Source: Arcobacter roscoffensis
GTDB lineage: Bacteria > Campylobacterota > Campylobacteria > Campylobacterales > Arcobacteraceae
DNA length: 64,000 bases
NCBI RefSeq assembly: GCF_024267655.1
Contig: NZ_CP100595.1
Coordinates: 1,364,001-1,428,000 of the forward strand
Direction of reading: 5' to 3'
In this document: positions 1-8,608 of the stretch, piece after piece
How positions within the stretch are numbered: the stretch's first letter is position 1
Layout of the letters: the number at the start of each line of letters is the position of its first letter
Translations under genes and position numbers: made by a program
The notes under the pieces: generated by a model
The model's database searches: none
Seen by the model: only the letters and a program-made list of their open reading frames with translations
What the model was told of the DNA's origin: nothing

Positions 1-578
1 TCTTAGAAAATGCCTTTACTGTATTTGCAGGTGGAGTTCCAAGAGCTTTTCCTGTTCCTGAATACATGGAAAACATTTTTAATGTAGCAGGAGTTACTTT
101 TACAGTATCTTCTATTATGGTTCCAATTGTTACATTGATTTTACTTGTAGGTATTTTATTTGTACTATATAAAACAAAATACGGTATGGCAATTCGTGCT
201 TTATCATTTGACTTTAAAACAGTAAATCTTATGGGAATTGATGCAAATATGATTATTTCTATTGTGTTTGCTTTAGGTTCTGCTTTGGCTGCTGTTGGTG
301 GGATTTTCTGGGTAGTAAACTATCCATCTGTTGAGCCTATGATGGGAGTTCTTGTTGGACTTAAAGCCTTTGCTGCTGCTGTTGTTGGTGGTATTGGTTC
401 TGTAACAGGAGCTGTTATTGGTGGATTTATTATTGGATTTACTGAAGTTGTTGTTATTGCTTTTTGGCCTGAGCTTGGTGGTTATAAAGATGCCTTCGCA
501 TTTATCTTCTTAATTTTAGTTCTTATTTTTAAACCAACTGGAATTATGGGTGAAGATTTAGAAAAGAGTAGGTTTTAA
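1..578 (+). CDS. livH: LivH-type branched-chain amino acid ABC transporter permease (5' partial)
   Basis: The reading frame is open from base 3, upstream of the first in-window ATG at 66, so the gene starts before the window. The visible ~190 residues are hydrophobic with several membrane segments, and carry the glycine-rich stretch around GGIGSVTGAVIGG that is typical of LivH/BPD_transp_2 permeases. It would form the inner-membrane channel with the next gene, livM, which starts 2 bases downstream; livG and livF supply ATPase activity. No periplasmic binding protein is visible; it may lie upstream. Confidence 0.93.
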   Translation, partial: LENAFTVFAGGVPRAFPVPEYMENIFNVAGVTFTVSSIMVPIVTLILLVGILFVLYKTKYGMAIRALSFDFKTVNLMGIDANMIISIVFALGSALAAVGGIFWVVNYPSVEPMMGVLVGLKAFAAAVVGGIGSVTGAVIGGFIIGFTEVVVIAFWPELGGYKDAFAFIFLILVLIFKPTGIMGEDLEKSRF

Positions 579-580
579 TC

Positions 581-1627
581 ATGATGAACGATACAATATT
601 CACAAAACAAAGATTAATAAATCTAAGTATTATAGTAGTTGCTATTTGGTTTACATGGTTCGCCCAAGTAACTTTTGATGACTATACAGTAAGAATTATA
701 AACAATGTTTGTATTTTTATAATCTTAGCCGTTTCATATAACCTTATAAATGGTGTAACAGGGCAGTTATCCCTAGAACCAAACGGTTTTGTAGCAGTTG
801 GTGCTTATGTAACTGCTATTTTGACTTTAGATGCTGATACTATGCTTTATCAGTTCTATTTAGAAGATCCATCTGAGTGGGTTTTAGCACTTCAAGCTGA
901 TTTTGCATGGGCATTACTATTTTCAGGTATTATTTCTGCACTTTTAGCTTTAACTTTATCTTTTCCTGTATTTAGAGTAAGAGGGGATTACTTAGCTATT
1001 GTTACTTTAGGTTTTGGTTTTATTATCAAGATTTTAGCTATAAATAATCCACAAATTACAAATGGTTCATTAGGTCTAAACGATATTCCAGAGTTTTCAA
1101 ATCTTTACTGGACAGGTGGAATTGCAATCTTTACAGTTATAGCTATTTTAAATGTAATTTATTCAAAATATGGAAGAGCTATGAAAGCTGTAAGAGATGA
1201 TGAAGATGCAGCAACAGCTATGGGAATTAATACATTTAAAACAAAAACTTTAGCATTTTGTACTTCTGCATTCTTTGAAGGTGTTGGTGGTGGTTTATTA
1301 GCTGCACTTTTAACTTCAATCAGTCCAGATTTATTTACATTCTTACTTACATTCCAGTTACTAATCATCATTATTTTAGGTGGTTTAGGATCAACGACAG
1401 GAGCGATTTTAGGTACTATTTTTGTAATGGCAGGATTAGAATGGGCGAGATTCTTAGATGAACCTATGAATATTCTTGGTTTCCAAACAGAAGGAACACC
1501 AGGAATGAGAATGGTTGTATTCTCTCTAGTTCTTATAATCGTTATGCTATTTGCAAGAGAAGGGCTTATGGGTAAAAAAGAGTTATTTGATCTTAAGATT
1601 TTCAAAAGAAAAAAGGGGAATAAATGA
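581..1627 (+). CDS. livM: LivM-type branched-chain amino acid ABC transporter permease
   Basis: A 348-residue polytopic inner-membrane protein of the BPD_transp_2 family. It has about eight to ten hydrophobic segments, the EAA-like loop region around RAMKAVRDDEDAATAMGIN typical of LivM, and a GGLGSTTGAILG stretch near residue 265. It pairs with LivH. The stop overlaps the livG start by 4 bases (ATGA), indicating translational coupling. The basic C-terminal tail (KRKKGNK) is presumably cytoplasmic. Substrates are probably leucine, isoleucine and valine, but related systems carry urea or short amides, so the substrate is inferred. Confidence 0.93.
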   Translation: MMNDTIFTKQRLINLSIIVVAIWFTWFAQVTFDDYTVRIINNVCIFIILAVSYNLINGVTGQLSLEPNGFVAVGAYVTAILTLDADTMLYQFYLEDPSEWVLALQADFAWALLFSGIISALLALTLSFPVFRVRGDYLAIVTLGFGFIIKILAINNPQITNGSLGLNDIPEFSNLYWTGGIAIFTVIAILNVIYSKYGRAMKAVRDDEDAATAMGINTFKTKTLAFCTSAFFEGVGGGLLAALLTSISPDLFTFLLTFQLLIIIILGGLGSTTGAILGTIFVMAGLEWARFLDEPMNILGFQTEGTPGMRMVVFSLVLIIVMLFAREGLMGKKELFDLKIFKRKKGNK

Positions 1628-2391
1628 TTTTAGAAGTATGTAATGTAACTAAGAAATTTGGAGGAGTTACTGCTATAAAAGATACCTCTTTTCATGTAAA
1701 CTCTAAAGAGATTTATGGTCTTATTGGTCCAAATGGAGCTGGTAAGACTACTATGTTTAATATCATTACAGGAAACTATGAACCAACTGAAGGTTCTATA
1801 AAGTTTCATGGACAAACTTTAAATGGTATAAAACCACATAAGATTGTACATAGAGGAATTGCAAGAACATTCCAAAATATTAGATTATTTAATTCTATGA
1901 CAGTTTTAGATAATGTTTTAATTGGTTTTGATTATCAAGCTTCATATTCATATCTTGAAGCGATGCTTAGATTTCCAAGATTTTTCTTAGAAGAGAGGCG
2001 AATTAGAAAAAGAGCTTTTGAGATAATGGAAGTTTTAGGCATAGCAGAGTTTGCAAATGAAATGTCTACATCATTATCTTATGGACAGCAAAGAAAAGTA
2101 GAAATAGCAAGAGCACTAGCAGCAGCTCCTCAACTTCTACTTTTAGATGAACCAGCAGCAGGAATGAATCCTCATGAGACTCATGAATTAGCAGAGCTTT
2201 TCTTTAAGATTAGAGATGAGTTTGATGTTACGATTTTATTGATTGAACATGATATGAAGTTTGTAAATAAACTTTGTGATAGGGTTATGGTTCTTGATTA
2301 TGGGAAAACTATTTTTGAAGGTGATATTAAAGATGCCATTAAAGATGAAGAAGTTATAAAAGCTTACCTTGGAGATTTTAAACATGCTTAA
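1624..2391 (+). CDS. livG: LivG-type ABC transporter ATP-binding protein
   Basis: A 255-residue ABC ATPase. Walker A is GPNGAGKT at residues 35-42, the signature is LSYGQQRKVEIARAL and Walker B is LLLLDEPAAG. The AGMNPHET sequence after Walker B and the overall length are typical of LivG. It overlaps livM by 4 bases at its start and livF by 8 bases at its end. It should energise LivHM import at the cytoplasmic face. Confidence 0.95.
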   Translation: MILEVCNVTKKFGGVTAIKDTSFHVNSKEIYGLIGPNGAGKTTMFNIITGNYEPTEGSIKFHGQTLNGIKPHKIVHRGIARTFQNIRLFNSMTVLDNVLIGFDYQASYSYLEAMLRFPRFFLEERRIRKRAFEIMEVLGIAEFANEMSTSLSYGQQRKVEIARALAAAPQLLLLDEPAAGMNPHETHELAELFFKIRDEFDVTILLIEHDMKFVNKLCDRVMVLDYGKTIFEGDIKDAIKDEEVIKAYLGDFKHA

Positions 2392-3079
2392 AGTAAAAGA
2401 TTTAAAAGTATATTATGGATTAATAAACGCAGTAAAAGGTATAGACTTTGAAGTAGGTACGGGACAAATTGTTTCGCTTATTGGAAGTAATGGTGCAGGT
2501 AAAACTTCAACTTTACAATCAATTGTAAATGATGTTAAAAAAACAGGGAGTATTGTATATATTGATAATGATATTTCTAAAATGAAAACACATAAAATTA
2601 TTCAAAGTAATATAGCACTTGTTCCAGAAGGAAGAAGATGCTTCCAAAACTTAACTATTGAAGAAAACTTAAGAATGGGTGCTTTTAACAATGATGAAAA
2701 ATATGAAGAGTTATTAGAGCATATGTTTAAACTATTCCCTAGACTTGTATCAAAAAAAGGTCAACTAGCAGGAACAATGAGTGGAGGGGAACAGCAAATG
2801 CTAGCAATTGCTAGAGCTTTGATGTCAAGCCCAAAACTTCTAATGCTAGATGAGCCTTCACTTGGACTTGCTCCAAAAATTGTAGGGGAGTTATTTCAAA
2901 CAATTGAAAAATTAAGAGATGAAGGTATTACAATTTTATTAGTTGAACAAAATGCCTTTGCAGCTTTAGAAATCTCTGATTATGCTTATGTTTTAGAAAA
3001 CGGTGAGATAGCTTTAGAAGGAAAAGGAAGTGAACTTATAGACTCTGATGAAATTAGAGCAAAATATCTAGGTGCTTAA
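2384..3079 (+). CDS. livF: LivF-type ABC transporter ATP-binding protein
   Basis: An ABC ATPase of 231 residues if it starts at ATG 2384. A TTG five codons earlier is possible, but the ATG has GGAG at 2371-2374 upstream and gives the usual LivF start (MLKVKDLKVYYG). Walker A is GSNGAGKTS, the signature MSGGEQQMLAIARAL and Walker B LLMLDEPSLGLAP, the last being LivF-like. It is the last gene of the liv operon and is followed by a hairpin at 3092-3120. Confidence 0.95.
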   Translation: MLKVKDLKVYYGLINAVKGIDFEVGTGQIVSLIGSNGAGKTSTLQSIVNDVKKTGSIVYIDNDISKMKTHKIIQSNIALVPEGRRCFQNLTIEENLRMGAFNNDEKYEELLEHMFKLFPRLVSKKGQLAGTMSGGEQQMLAIARALMSSPKLLMLDEPSLGLAPKIVGELFQTIEKLRDEGITILLVEQNAFAALEISDYAYVLENGEIALEGKGSELIDSDEIRAKYLGA

Positions 3080-3091
3080 ACTTTAAAAAAG

Positions 3092-3120
3092 AAATAGTAG
3101 CTAAAATACGGCTACTATTT
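3092..3120 (+). terminator. Hairpin after the liv operon
   Basis: A 10-bp perfect stem, AAATAGTAGC with GCTACTATTT, around a 9-base loop, 13 bases after the livF stop. Only a short T-run lies in the right arm, so it is a plausible but not strong intrinsic terminator. The rest of the gap to the next gene is A+T-rich with no further structure I could see. Confidence 0.55.
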
Positions 3121-3203
3121 TATAAACTATTATTTAACAATCATTAACTATCAAAGAATATAATATTTATAATAATTAAAAAACTATTTAGGAATTTACA
3201 TAA

Positions 3204-3617
3204 ATGCTATTAATGCAATTAGAAACAAAAGAAAAATTTTCATTTTTACAACTTGCTCACTATTTAGCAAGAATTGATAAAAATTTTGGTGAAAAAGAAG
3301 AAGAGATTATTTTAGAATATTGTTCTGAAATGGGAATTGATAATATTGATATCTTTGATGAAGATAGCTTTTGTTTAGAAACTGTTTTAAATGATTTTAA
3401 ATCTAAGAAGAGCCAAAAAATAGTACTTTTAGAGCTTATGATTTTAATTCATATTGATAATAATTTTGATATAAATGAGAAAGAGTTTATAAAAAATATT
3501 TGTGATAAATTTGATATTTCATTAGAAGATGCAGATGATTTTTCACAATGGGGTAAATCAGTAGCTATGTTATATCAAGTAGCAAAAATATTTATAAATG
3601 AGAAAAAAGAGGCATAA
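3204..3617 (+). CDS. TerB-like (tellurite-resistance/DjlA-type helical) domain protein
   Basis: A 137-residue acidic, all-helical, soluble protein. The pattern of two repeated helical units with acidic turn motifs (ARIDKNFGEKEEE near residues 22-34 and IHIDNNFDINEKEF near residues 86-99) resembles the TerB fold, which binds metal through acidic residues. No signal peptide or membrane segment is seen. It begins the gene run leading to priA, with 50 bases to the next gene. Function is unknown; the TerB assignment is by pattern only. Confidence 0.6.
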   Translation: MLLMQLETKEKFSFLQLAHYLARIDKNFGEKEEEIILEYCSEMGIDNIDIFDEDSFCLETVLNDFKSKKSQKIVLLELMILIHIDNNFDINEKEFIKNICDKFDISLEDADDFSQWGKSVAMLYQVAKIFINEKKEA

Positions 3618-3667
3618 GTACAATTCTTTAAACTTTCTTAGTAGGAAACTTTTGATAAAATCTCATT

Positions 3668-3868
3668 ATGGAAATAATAGAGACATTAAATACTAAGCTT
3701 GATAAAATTTTACATGATTATGAAAGATTGAAATTAGAAAATCAATCTTTAAAGCAGGAGTTAGAAACTCTCAAAAATGATAATGATGAGTTGGTACGCA
3801 ATAATCAAGATATGTTTCTAAGAATTGATAGTACTTTAACATTAACGAAGGCACGAAGAAGTGAATAA
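3668..3868 (+). CDS. Small coiled-coil protein, ZapB-like in size and character
   Basis: A 66-residue protein that is almost entirely heptad-like from residue 5 to 50 (leucines in DKILHDYERLKLENQSLKQE and onward), ending in a basic tail. Its size and coiled-coil nature recall ZapB, an activator of FtsZ-ring assembly. The stop overlaps the next gene by 8 bases. A ZapA/ZapB-type pair ahead of priA is a reasonable reading, but coiled coils give weak homology evidence, so the name is not assigned. Confidence 0.55.
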   Translation: MEIIETLNTKLDKILHDYERLKLENQSLKQELETLKNDNDELVRNNQDMFLRIDSTLTLTKARRSE

Positions 3869-4070
3869 AGAGATTACATTTTATATTAATCACATGGCAT
3901 ATACTATCAATGTTGATGAAGAAATGGAAGAACAACTTACAAAATATTTAGAACTAGATAAAGAGAATAATACAAAAGATTTATTAGCTGCTTATATTAG
4001 GATTACTCAAGAGTATTCAACTTTTAAAAAAGAGGTTGAACAAATTACAGAAAAATTAGCAAGGTTTTAA
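3861..4070 (+). CDS. Small ZapA-like protein (putative)
   Basis: A 69-residue protein starting at GTG 3861 inside the end of the preceding gene, with AAGG about 10 bases upstream. It opens with a beta-hairpin-like pattern (ITFYINHMAYTINVDEEMEEQL) followed by helices, the arrangement of ZapA-type FtsZ-associated proteins (short beta N-terminus, then dimerisation helix), but shorter. Its stop and the next ATG share a base (TAATG), so this three-gene run is translationally coupled. Function is inferred only from fold pattern and neighbour. Confidence 0.45.
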   Translation: MNKEITFYINHMAYTINVDEEMEEQLTKYLELDKENNTKDLLAAYIRITQEYSTFKKEVEQITEKLARF

Positions 4071-4504
4071 TGAAAAAATCTTTTTCTATCTTAGAAATTA
4101 TTATAGTTATTGTAATAGTTTCAATTATATTAAGTTTTGCAGTTACAAAATTTGATTTAATAAATCAAAATACAAATCTTACAAAATTAAAAGCAGATAC
4201 TGCGCTTATTCAAAATGGAATCACAAATCTAAAAAAACAAAAAGTTTTACAAAATAACTATGATGAAGTTGATATTTTAGATGATGCTTCTGTTCTAACA
4301 AAAGATGAAAAACTTTTTTCAAAGGTATTACAATATCCTATAATATCTACAAATAAAGCTTTAAAACAAAAAGCCCATTGGTATAAAAAAAGTTCCAAAG
4401 AGTATGTATTTGTTTTAGATAGTAGTGATGAAGTATTATTTGAGTTAGAAAATTCTGTTTTTTCTTGTATTAAACCCAAAAAAGTTTGTGAGGAGCTTTA
4501 TTAA
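4070..4504 (+). CDS. Pseudopilin-like protein with type IV prepilin N-terminus
   Basis: A 144-residue protein with a very short basic leader (MKKS) followed by FSILEIIIVIVIVSIILS, the N-methylation/cleavage motif with the conserved Glu at mature position 5. The residue before the cleavage site is Ser rather than the usual Gly. The remainder is a soluble domain with two late cysteines (about residues 133 and 139). Type II secretion or DNA-uptake pseudopilins look like this. No other pilus or secretion genes are in the window, so it is an orphan. It ends one base before priA. Confidence 0.75.
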   Translation: MKKSFSILEIIIVIVIVSIILSFAVTKFDLINQNTNLTKLKADTALIQNGITNLKKQKVLQNNYDEVDILDDASVLTKDEKLFSKVLQYPIISTNKALKQKAHWYKKSSKEYVFVLDSSDEVLFELENSVFSCIKPKKVCEELY

Positions 4505-4505
4505 A

Positions 4506-6353
4506 ATGTTTTATTATGAATTAGCCTTATTAAAGTCTCCTTTAAACCCTTTGACTTATCAAAGCCAAAACTCATTAGATATTGGTTCAAAAGTTTTAGT
4601 TAAACTTCAAAATAGAAAAAAACTAAATGAAGCAGTTGTTATAAAAGAGGTTGAAAAACCAAGTTTTAGATGTGTAAATGTAGAAGAACTAACAGATGAA
4701 TATTTTGATGAAAAGATGCTTCAAGTAGCAAAGTTTGTATCACAATATTATGTATGTTCATTAGGTGAAGCTTTGAGTGTTTATAGTCCTTTTAAAAGGG
4801 GACTTGAAAAAAGTAGTGAATTTGAGCTTTTTGATACAAAAATAGAATTATCAAATGAACAAGAAAAAGCATATGATTTTTTAAATGAAAAAAAACAAGC
4901 CTTACTTTTTGCAAATACAGGTGCAGGAAAAACAGAGATTTATATCAAGATTATAGAAGAGCATTTAAATCAAAATAAGCAAGCTGTTTTATTAATGCCT
5001 GAAATTTCACTTACTCCTCAAATGCAAAAAAGATTAGAAAAGGTCTTTGAAAATAGCGTTGCAATTTGGCATTCAAAAATTACCAGAAAGAAAAAAGATG
5101 AGATTTTACATAAGCTTCAAATAGGAGAGATTAAACTAATAGCTGGTGCGAGGTCAGCACTATTTTTACCCTATAAAGACTTAGGTTTAATTGTAGTTGA
5201 TGAAGAGCATGATGAGTCTTATAAAAGTGATTCAAAACCAAGGCTTAATACAAAAGATTTATCTATTTATATGGCAAAGAAATTTGATATGCAACTGATC
5301 TTAGGAAGTGCTACTGTTTCAGCAGGCTCTTTTGCAAAAATACCTTATGTTAGACTTGAAAAGACTTTTTATGATACATCAAAAAAATATATTTTTGATG
5401 ATGGAGAATCATGTTTAACTCCTATGATTTTAAATAAAATCTCACAAACAATAGAATCACAAAATCAAGTGATTATATTTTTACCTACAAGAGCAAACTT
5501 TAAGTATCAAATATGTACTTCATGTGGTAAATCAGTTGAATGTCCTTATTGTTCTGTATCAATGAGTTTACATAAAAATGATTTAGCTTTAAAGTGTCAC
5601 TATTGTGGATATTCCCAACAAATACCTGATAGCTGTCCTTCTTGTGGTACTGGAATTATTCATAATTTAAGAGTTGGAACGGCTCAAATAGAAGAAGAGT
5701 TAAAAGAGATTTTTCCTAGCAAAAGTATAAAAAGATTTGATAGGGATGAGATAAAAACAAATAAGCAGTTAAAAACGGTTTTAAATGAGTTTAATAAAGG
5801 TGAAATTGATATTTTAGTTGGAACTCAAATGCTTTCAAAAGGTCATGATTATCACAATGTAAAGCTTGCAGTTGTACTTGGAATTGATTCTGTTTTAAAT
5901 ATGAATTCATACAAATCAAGAGAAAAGGCTTTATCTTTACTTATTCAAATTGCAGGAAGAAGTGGACGAAAAGGTGATGGTGAAGTTATAATTCAGACAA
6001 AAAATGAAGAGTTTTTTGATTTTTATTTAAATGAGTCAAATTACAAAGAGTTTTTAGAAACAGAATTAGAGTTTAGAGAAGAATTATATCCACCTTATTT
6101 AAAACTTTCAAAAGTTATATTTGCCCATACAAATGGACTTAAAGTAAAAGAAGAACTTGATAAATATGTGAGAATTTTAAAATCTAATCCAAATATAGAA
6201 GTAGTAGGATTTGGACAATGTGCAATTTTTAAAATGGCGAATAAATATAGATATGAGATAGTTTTAAGATCAAAAAATGTAAAAGCAATGCTAGAAGCTT
6301 TACATAGTGTTACTTCACCTATGGCTACCATAGATATGGATACTATATATTAA
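4506..6353 (+). CDS. priA: Primosomal protein N' (replication restart helicase PriA)
   Basis: A 615-residue superfamily 2 DNA helicase that reloads the replisome at stalled forks. Walker A is NTGAGKTE near residues 137-144, the Walker B box is DEEH at 232-235, and helicase motif III reads GSATVS. From about residue 337 eight cysteines form the two PriA zinc sites (CTSCGKSVECPYC, then CHYCGY and CPSCG). Motifs V/VI follow (GTQMLSKGHD, QIAGRSGR). ATG 4506 is chosen because AGGAG lies 10 bases upstream; an in-frame start at 4488 would lie within the preceding gene. The N-terminal DNA-binding part is shorter than in E. coli PriA (732 residues), as is usual in this phylum. Confidence 0.96.
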   Translation: MFYYELALLKSPLNPLTYQSQNSLDIGSKVLVKLQNRKKLNEAVVIKEVEKPSFRCVNVEELTDEYFDEKMLQVAKFVSQYYVCSLGEALSVYSPFKRGLEKSSEFELFDTKIELSNEQEKAYDFLNEKKQALLFANTGAGKTEIYIKIIEEHLNQNKQAVLLMPEISLTPQMQKRLEKVFENSVAIWHSKITRKKKDEILHKLQIGEIKLIAGARSALFLPYKDLGLIVVDEEHDESYKSDSKPRLNTKDLSIYMAKKFDMQLILGSATVSAGSFAKIPYVRLEKTFYDTSKKYIFDDGESCLTPMILNKISQTIESQNQVIIFLPTRANFKYQICTSCGKSVECPYCSVSMSLHKNDLALKCHYCGYSQQIPDSCPSCGTGIIHNLRVGTAQIEEELKEIFPSKSIKRFDRDEIKTNKQLKTVLNEFNKGEIDILVGTQMLSKGHDYHNVKLAVVLGIDSVLNMNSYKSREKALSLLIQIAGRSGRKGDGEVIIQTKNEEFFDFYLNESNYKEFLETELEFREELYPPYLKLSKVIFAHTNGLKVKEELDKYVRILKSNPNIEVVGFGQCAIFKMANKYRYEIVLRSKNVKAMLEALHSVTSPMATIDMDTIY

Positions 6354-6413
6354 ATAAAAATTTAAATACATATAAAATAGGATTATTTTAATCTTATATT
6401 AGCAAACTTATTG

Positions 6414-6419
6414 TATAAT
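6414..6419 (+). promoter_or_regulatory. -10 box for dapD
   Basis: TATAAT lies 24 bases before the dapD start, preceded by an A+T-rich stretch with no obvious -35 box, as is usual for housekeeping promoters of Campylobacterota. AGGAG at 6433-6437 is the ribosome binding site. Confidence 0.6.
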
Positions 6420-6442
6420 CGGCAAAATTTTTAGGAGATATT

Positions 6443-7630
6443 ATGGCTTATACAAAAGAAGATTTCAAAAAATTAGTAGAAGATATTCAATCACAAGATT
6501 GGTATAAAAATCCAATCGGATTTGGTATTGCAAGAGTAGATAGAGGACAGTTAAACCCTGAAAAAATCCTGCAAGCAACTTACCCATTAATTAACTGGGA
6601 AGAGAACTATGGAAGTGCTGCTGTGTTATTAAATGCACTTAAAAAAGCAGGAAATAATGTAGATACATCTGGTTCTGAGTTAGTTTGTTCAGTTTCTGAT
6701 GCTTTCTTAGCTGAGTGTATTGAATCATTTAGACCTTACATTCCAGAAGCAAAGGGTGATGCACATAAAAATGTTCAAGTAATTTCTGCATTATCATCAT
6801 TACCAATTGATTCAGGATATACTGCTGATGATTATAAAGTAGTATTTATTTTTGAAGATACAGATGCAAAATCTGTTGAATCAGCATACTTAAAACTATA
6901 TGCTTTATCAACTGGAAAAGCAGCACTTAGATCATTAAACTTAAATGGAATCTTTGGTCAATTACATAACGTTGCATGGGTTGGAAATCAACCAATCGAA
7001 CTTGACTGGTTAAGAGAAAATGAGATTACATTAAAACTTTCTGGTCAATACCCAAGTATTACTAAAGTAGATAAATTCCCTCAATTCTTAGATCACGTTA
7101 TCCCTGCTGATAATACAAGAGTTTTAGATACAAATAAAGTAAGATTTGGTGCTCAGTTAGCTGGTGGAACTACTGTTATGCCTGGTGCTGCATACATCAA
7201 CTTCAATGCTGGAACTGAAGGTTCAGTAATGGTTGAAGGTAGAATTTCATCATCTGCTAAAGTTGGAGCTGGTTCTGACGTTGGTGGTGGGGCTTCTATT
7301 CTTGGTGTATTATCAGGAACTGATGGTGTTCCTGTTACTATTGGAGAGAACACTTTATTAGGTGCTAACTCTTGTACAGGTACTGCTATTGGTGATTCTT
7401 GTATCTTAGATGCAGGGGTAACAATCTTACCTGGTACTAAAATTGCATTATCTGAAAAAGCAGTAGCTGCAATTAAAGAAATTAACCCAGATAAAGAAAT
7501 TTCTACTTCAATGAAAGGTGCTGATTTCTTAGGAGTAAATGGAGTTCACTTTAGAGTTAACTCTACAACTGGTCAAACAATCGCTATGAGATCAACTAGA
7601 GAAGTTAAATTAAACGCTGACTTACACTAG
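6443..7630 (+). CDS. dapD: 2,3,4,5-tetrahydropyridine-2,6-dicarboxylate N-succinyltransferase
   Basis: A 395-residue enzyme of the diaminopimelate/lysine pathway that transfers succinyl from succinyl-CoA to tetrahydrodipicolinate. The C-terminal half is a left-handed beta-helix of hexapeptide repeats (for example GGTTVMPGAAYINFNAG, GGGASILGVLSG, GENTLLGANS). The length matches the long DapD type of Campylobacterota and Pseudomonas rather than the ~275-residue E. coli form. It is monocistronic: its own promoter is upstream and a strong terminator follows. Confidence 0.94.
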   Translation: MAYTKEDFKKLVEDIQSQDWYKNPIGFGIARVDRGQLNPEKILQATYPLINWEENYGSAAVLLNALKKAGNNVDTSGSELVCSVSDAFLAECIESFRPYIPEAKGDAHKNVQVISALSSLPIDSGYTADDYKVVFIFEDTDAKSVESAYLKLYALSTGKAALRSLNLNGIFGQLHNVAWVGNQPIELDWLRENEITLKLSGQYPSITKVDKFPQFLDHVIPADNTRVLDTNKVRFGAQLAGGTTVMPGAAYINFNAGTEGSVMVEGRISSSAKVGAGSDVGGGASILGVLSGTDGVPVTIGENTLLGANSCTGTAIGDSCILDAGVTILPGTKIALSEKAVAAIKEINPDKEISTSMKGADFLGVNGVHFRVNSTTGQTIAMRSTREVKLNADLH

Positions 7631-7659
7631 TATAAAACTACAGTTTAACTAAAACACTT

Positions 7660-7690
7660 AAAAAGGTAAGAGTAAAATCTTACCTTTTTT
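7660..7690 (+). terminator. Intrinsic terminator after dapD
   Basis: A 12-bp stem, AAAAAGGTAAGA with TCTTACCTTTTT, around the loop GTAAAA, ending in a T-run. It lies 30 bases after the dapD stop. Confidence 0.9.
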
Positions 7691-7746
7691 TATATATTTA
7701 TTTTTATATGATATAATTTACTATATTTAAATAGGAATTATGCAAT

Positions 7747-8553
7747 ATGAAACTTCAAAAAATAATACTTTTGATATTTATATCTTTAAACTTTGTATAT
7801 GCAAATAAGCTAATAATGGGCTATAGAGAAAATGAAAGACAACCATTGATAGGTAATATTTATGATAATAATGGCCTTTACCTAGAACTATATTCATTAG
7901 CAGCAAAGCGAATAGGTTATGATTTAGAGGTTGTAAGAAAACCTAAAAAGAGGATTTTACTTGAAATGAAACAAGGTAAAATTGATTTTTATCCAGGTTT
8001 TACATTCACACATCCAAGAACAAAGTATAGTTATTTTATGGAAAATGGATTACCAGGAGGAGATGTAGGGATATCTTTAAAAGATTTTCCTGATATTAAC
8101 AGTCTTGATGATTTAAGTGGAAGAAAAGTCTTAGTAGCAGCAGGTGGACCTACTGAGGCTAGATTATCAGATTTAGAGCATATCAAACTTCATAGGGTAC
8201 CAAGATTAAGTATAGAAAAGGCATTTAATTTAATAAAACTTAAAAGAGATGATTTTTATGTTTATAATAAAGCATCAATTGATTTTTATATAAAAGTTAA
8301 TAATATTGATTATTTAAAAGTCCATGATAAATGTTGTGGAGGTTATAAACCTATGTATTTAGGATTCTCAATAAACTCTGATAAGTTCTCTTATATAAAA
8401 AATCCAAATTTTGACAGATCACAAGAAATTACAAGAAACAACCTCCCAATCAAAATAGATACAAATAGTGTTGCTTATAAATTCCAAAAGGCACTTGAAA
8501 AAATGAAAAATGAGGGCATCACAGATAAACTTTATAAAAAGTACTATAATTAA
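7747..8553 (+). CDS. Periplasmic solute-binding protein, SBP family 3-like
   Basis: A 268-residue secreted protein. The N-terminus (MKLQKIILLIFISLNFVYA) is a signal peptide with likely cleavage after residue 19. The mature part follows the two-lobed bacterial solute-binding pattern of family 3, including an early YRENERQPLIG strand-turn and the SLDDLSGRKVLVAAGG segment before the second lobe. A vicinal Cys pair (CCGG) sits near residue 198. No permease or ATPase is adjacent, so it could be an orphan receptor for another transporter or a sensor. Ligand unknown. Confidence 0.75.
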   Translation: MKLQKIILLIFISLNFVYANKLIMGYRENERQPLIGNIYDNNGLYLELYSLAAKRIGYDLEVVRKPKKRILLEMKQGKIDFYPGFTFTHPRTKYSYFMENGLPGGDVGISLKDFPDINSLDDLSGRKVLVAAGGPTEARLSDLEHIKLHRVPRLSIEKAFNLIKLKRDDFYVYNKASIDFYIKVNNIDYLKVHDKCCGGYKPMYLGFSINSDKFSYIKNPNFDRSQEITRNNLPIKIDTNSVAYKFQKALEKMKNEGITDKLYKKYYN

Positions 8554-8572
8554 TCTCTAACTTATAATTTCA

Positions 8573-8578
8573 TATAAT
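8573..8578 (+). promoter_or_regulatory. -10 box for the ABC-F gene
   Basis: TATAAT lies 31 bases before the start codon at 8609, between two same-strand genes, suggesting separate transcription of the ABC-F gene. Confidence 0.45.
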
Positions 8579-8608
8579 CAGCCTTCAATTTAATAGAAAA
8601 GAAGACTA

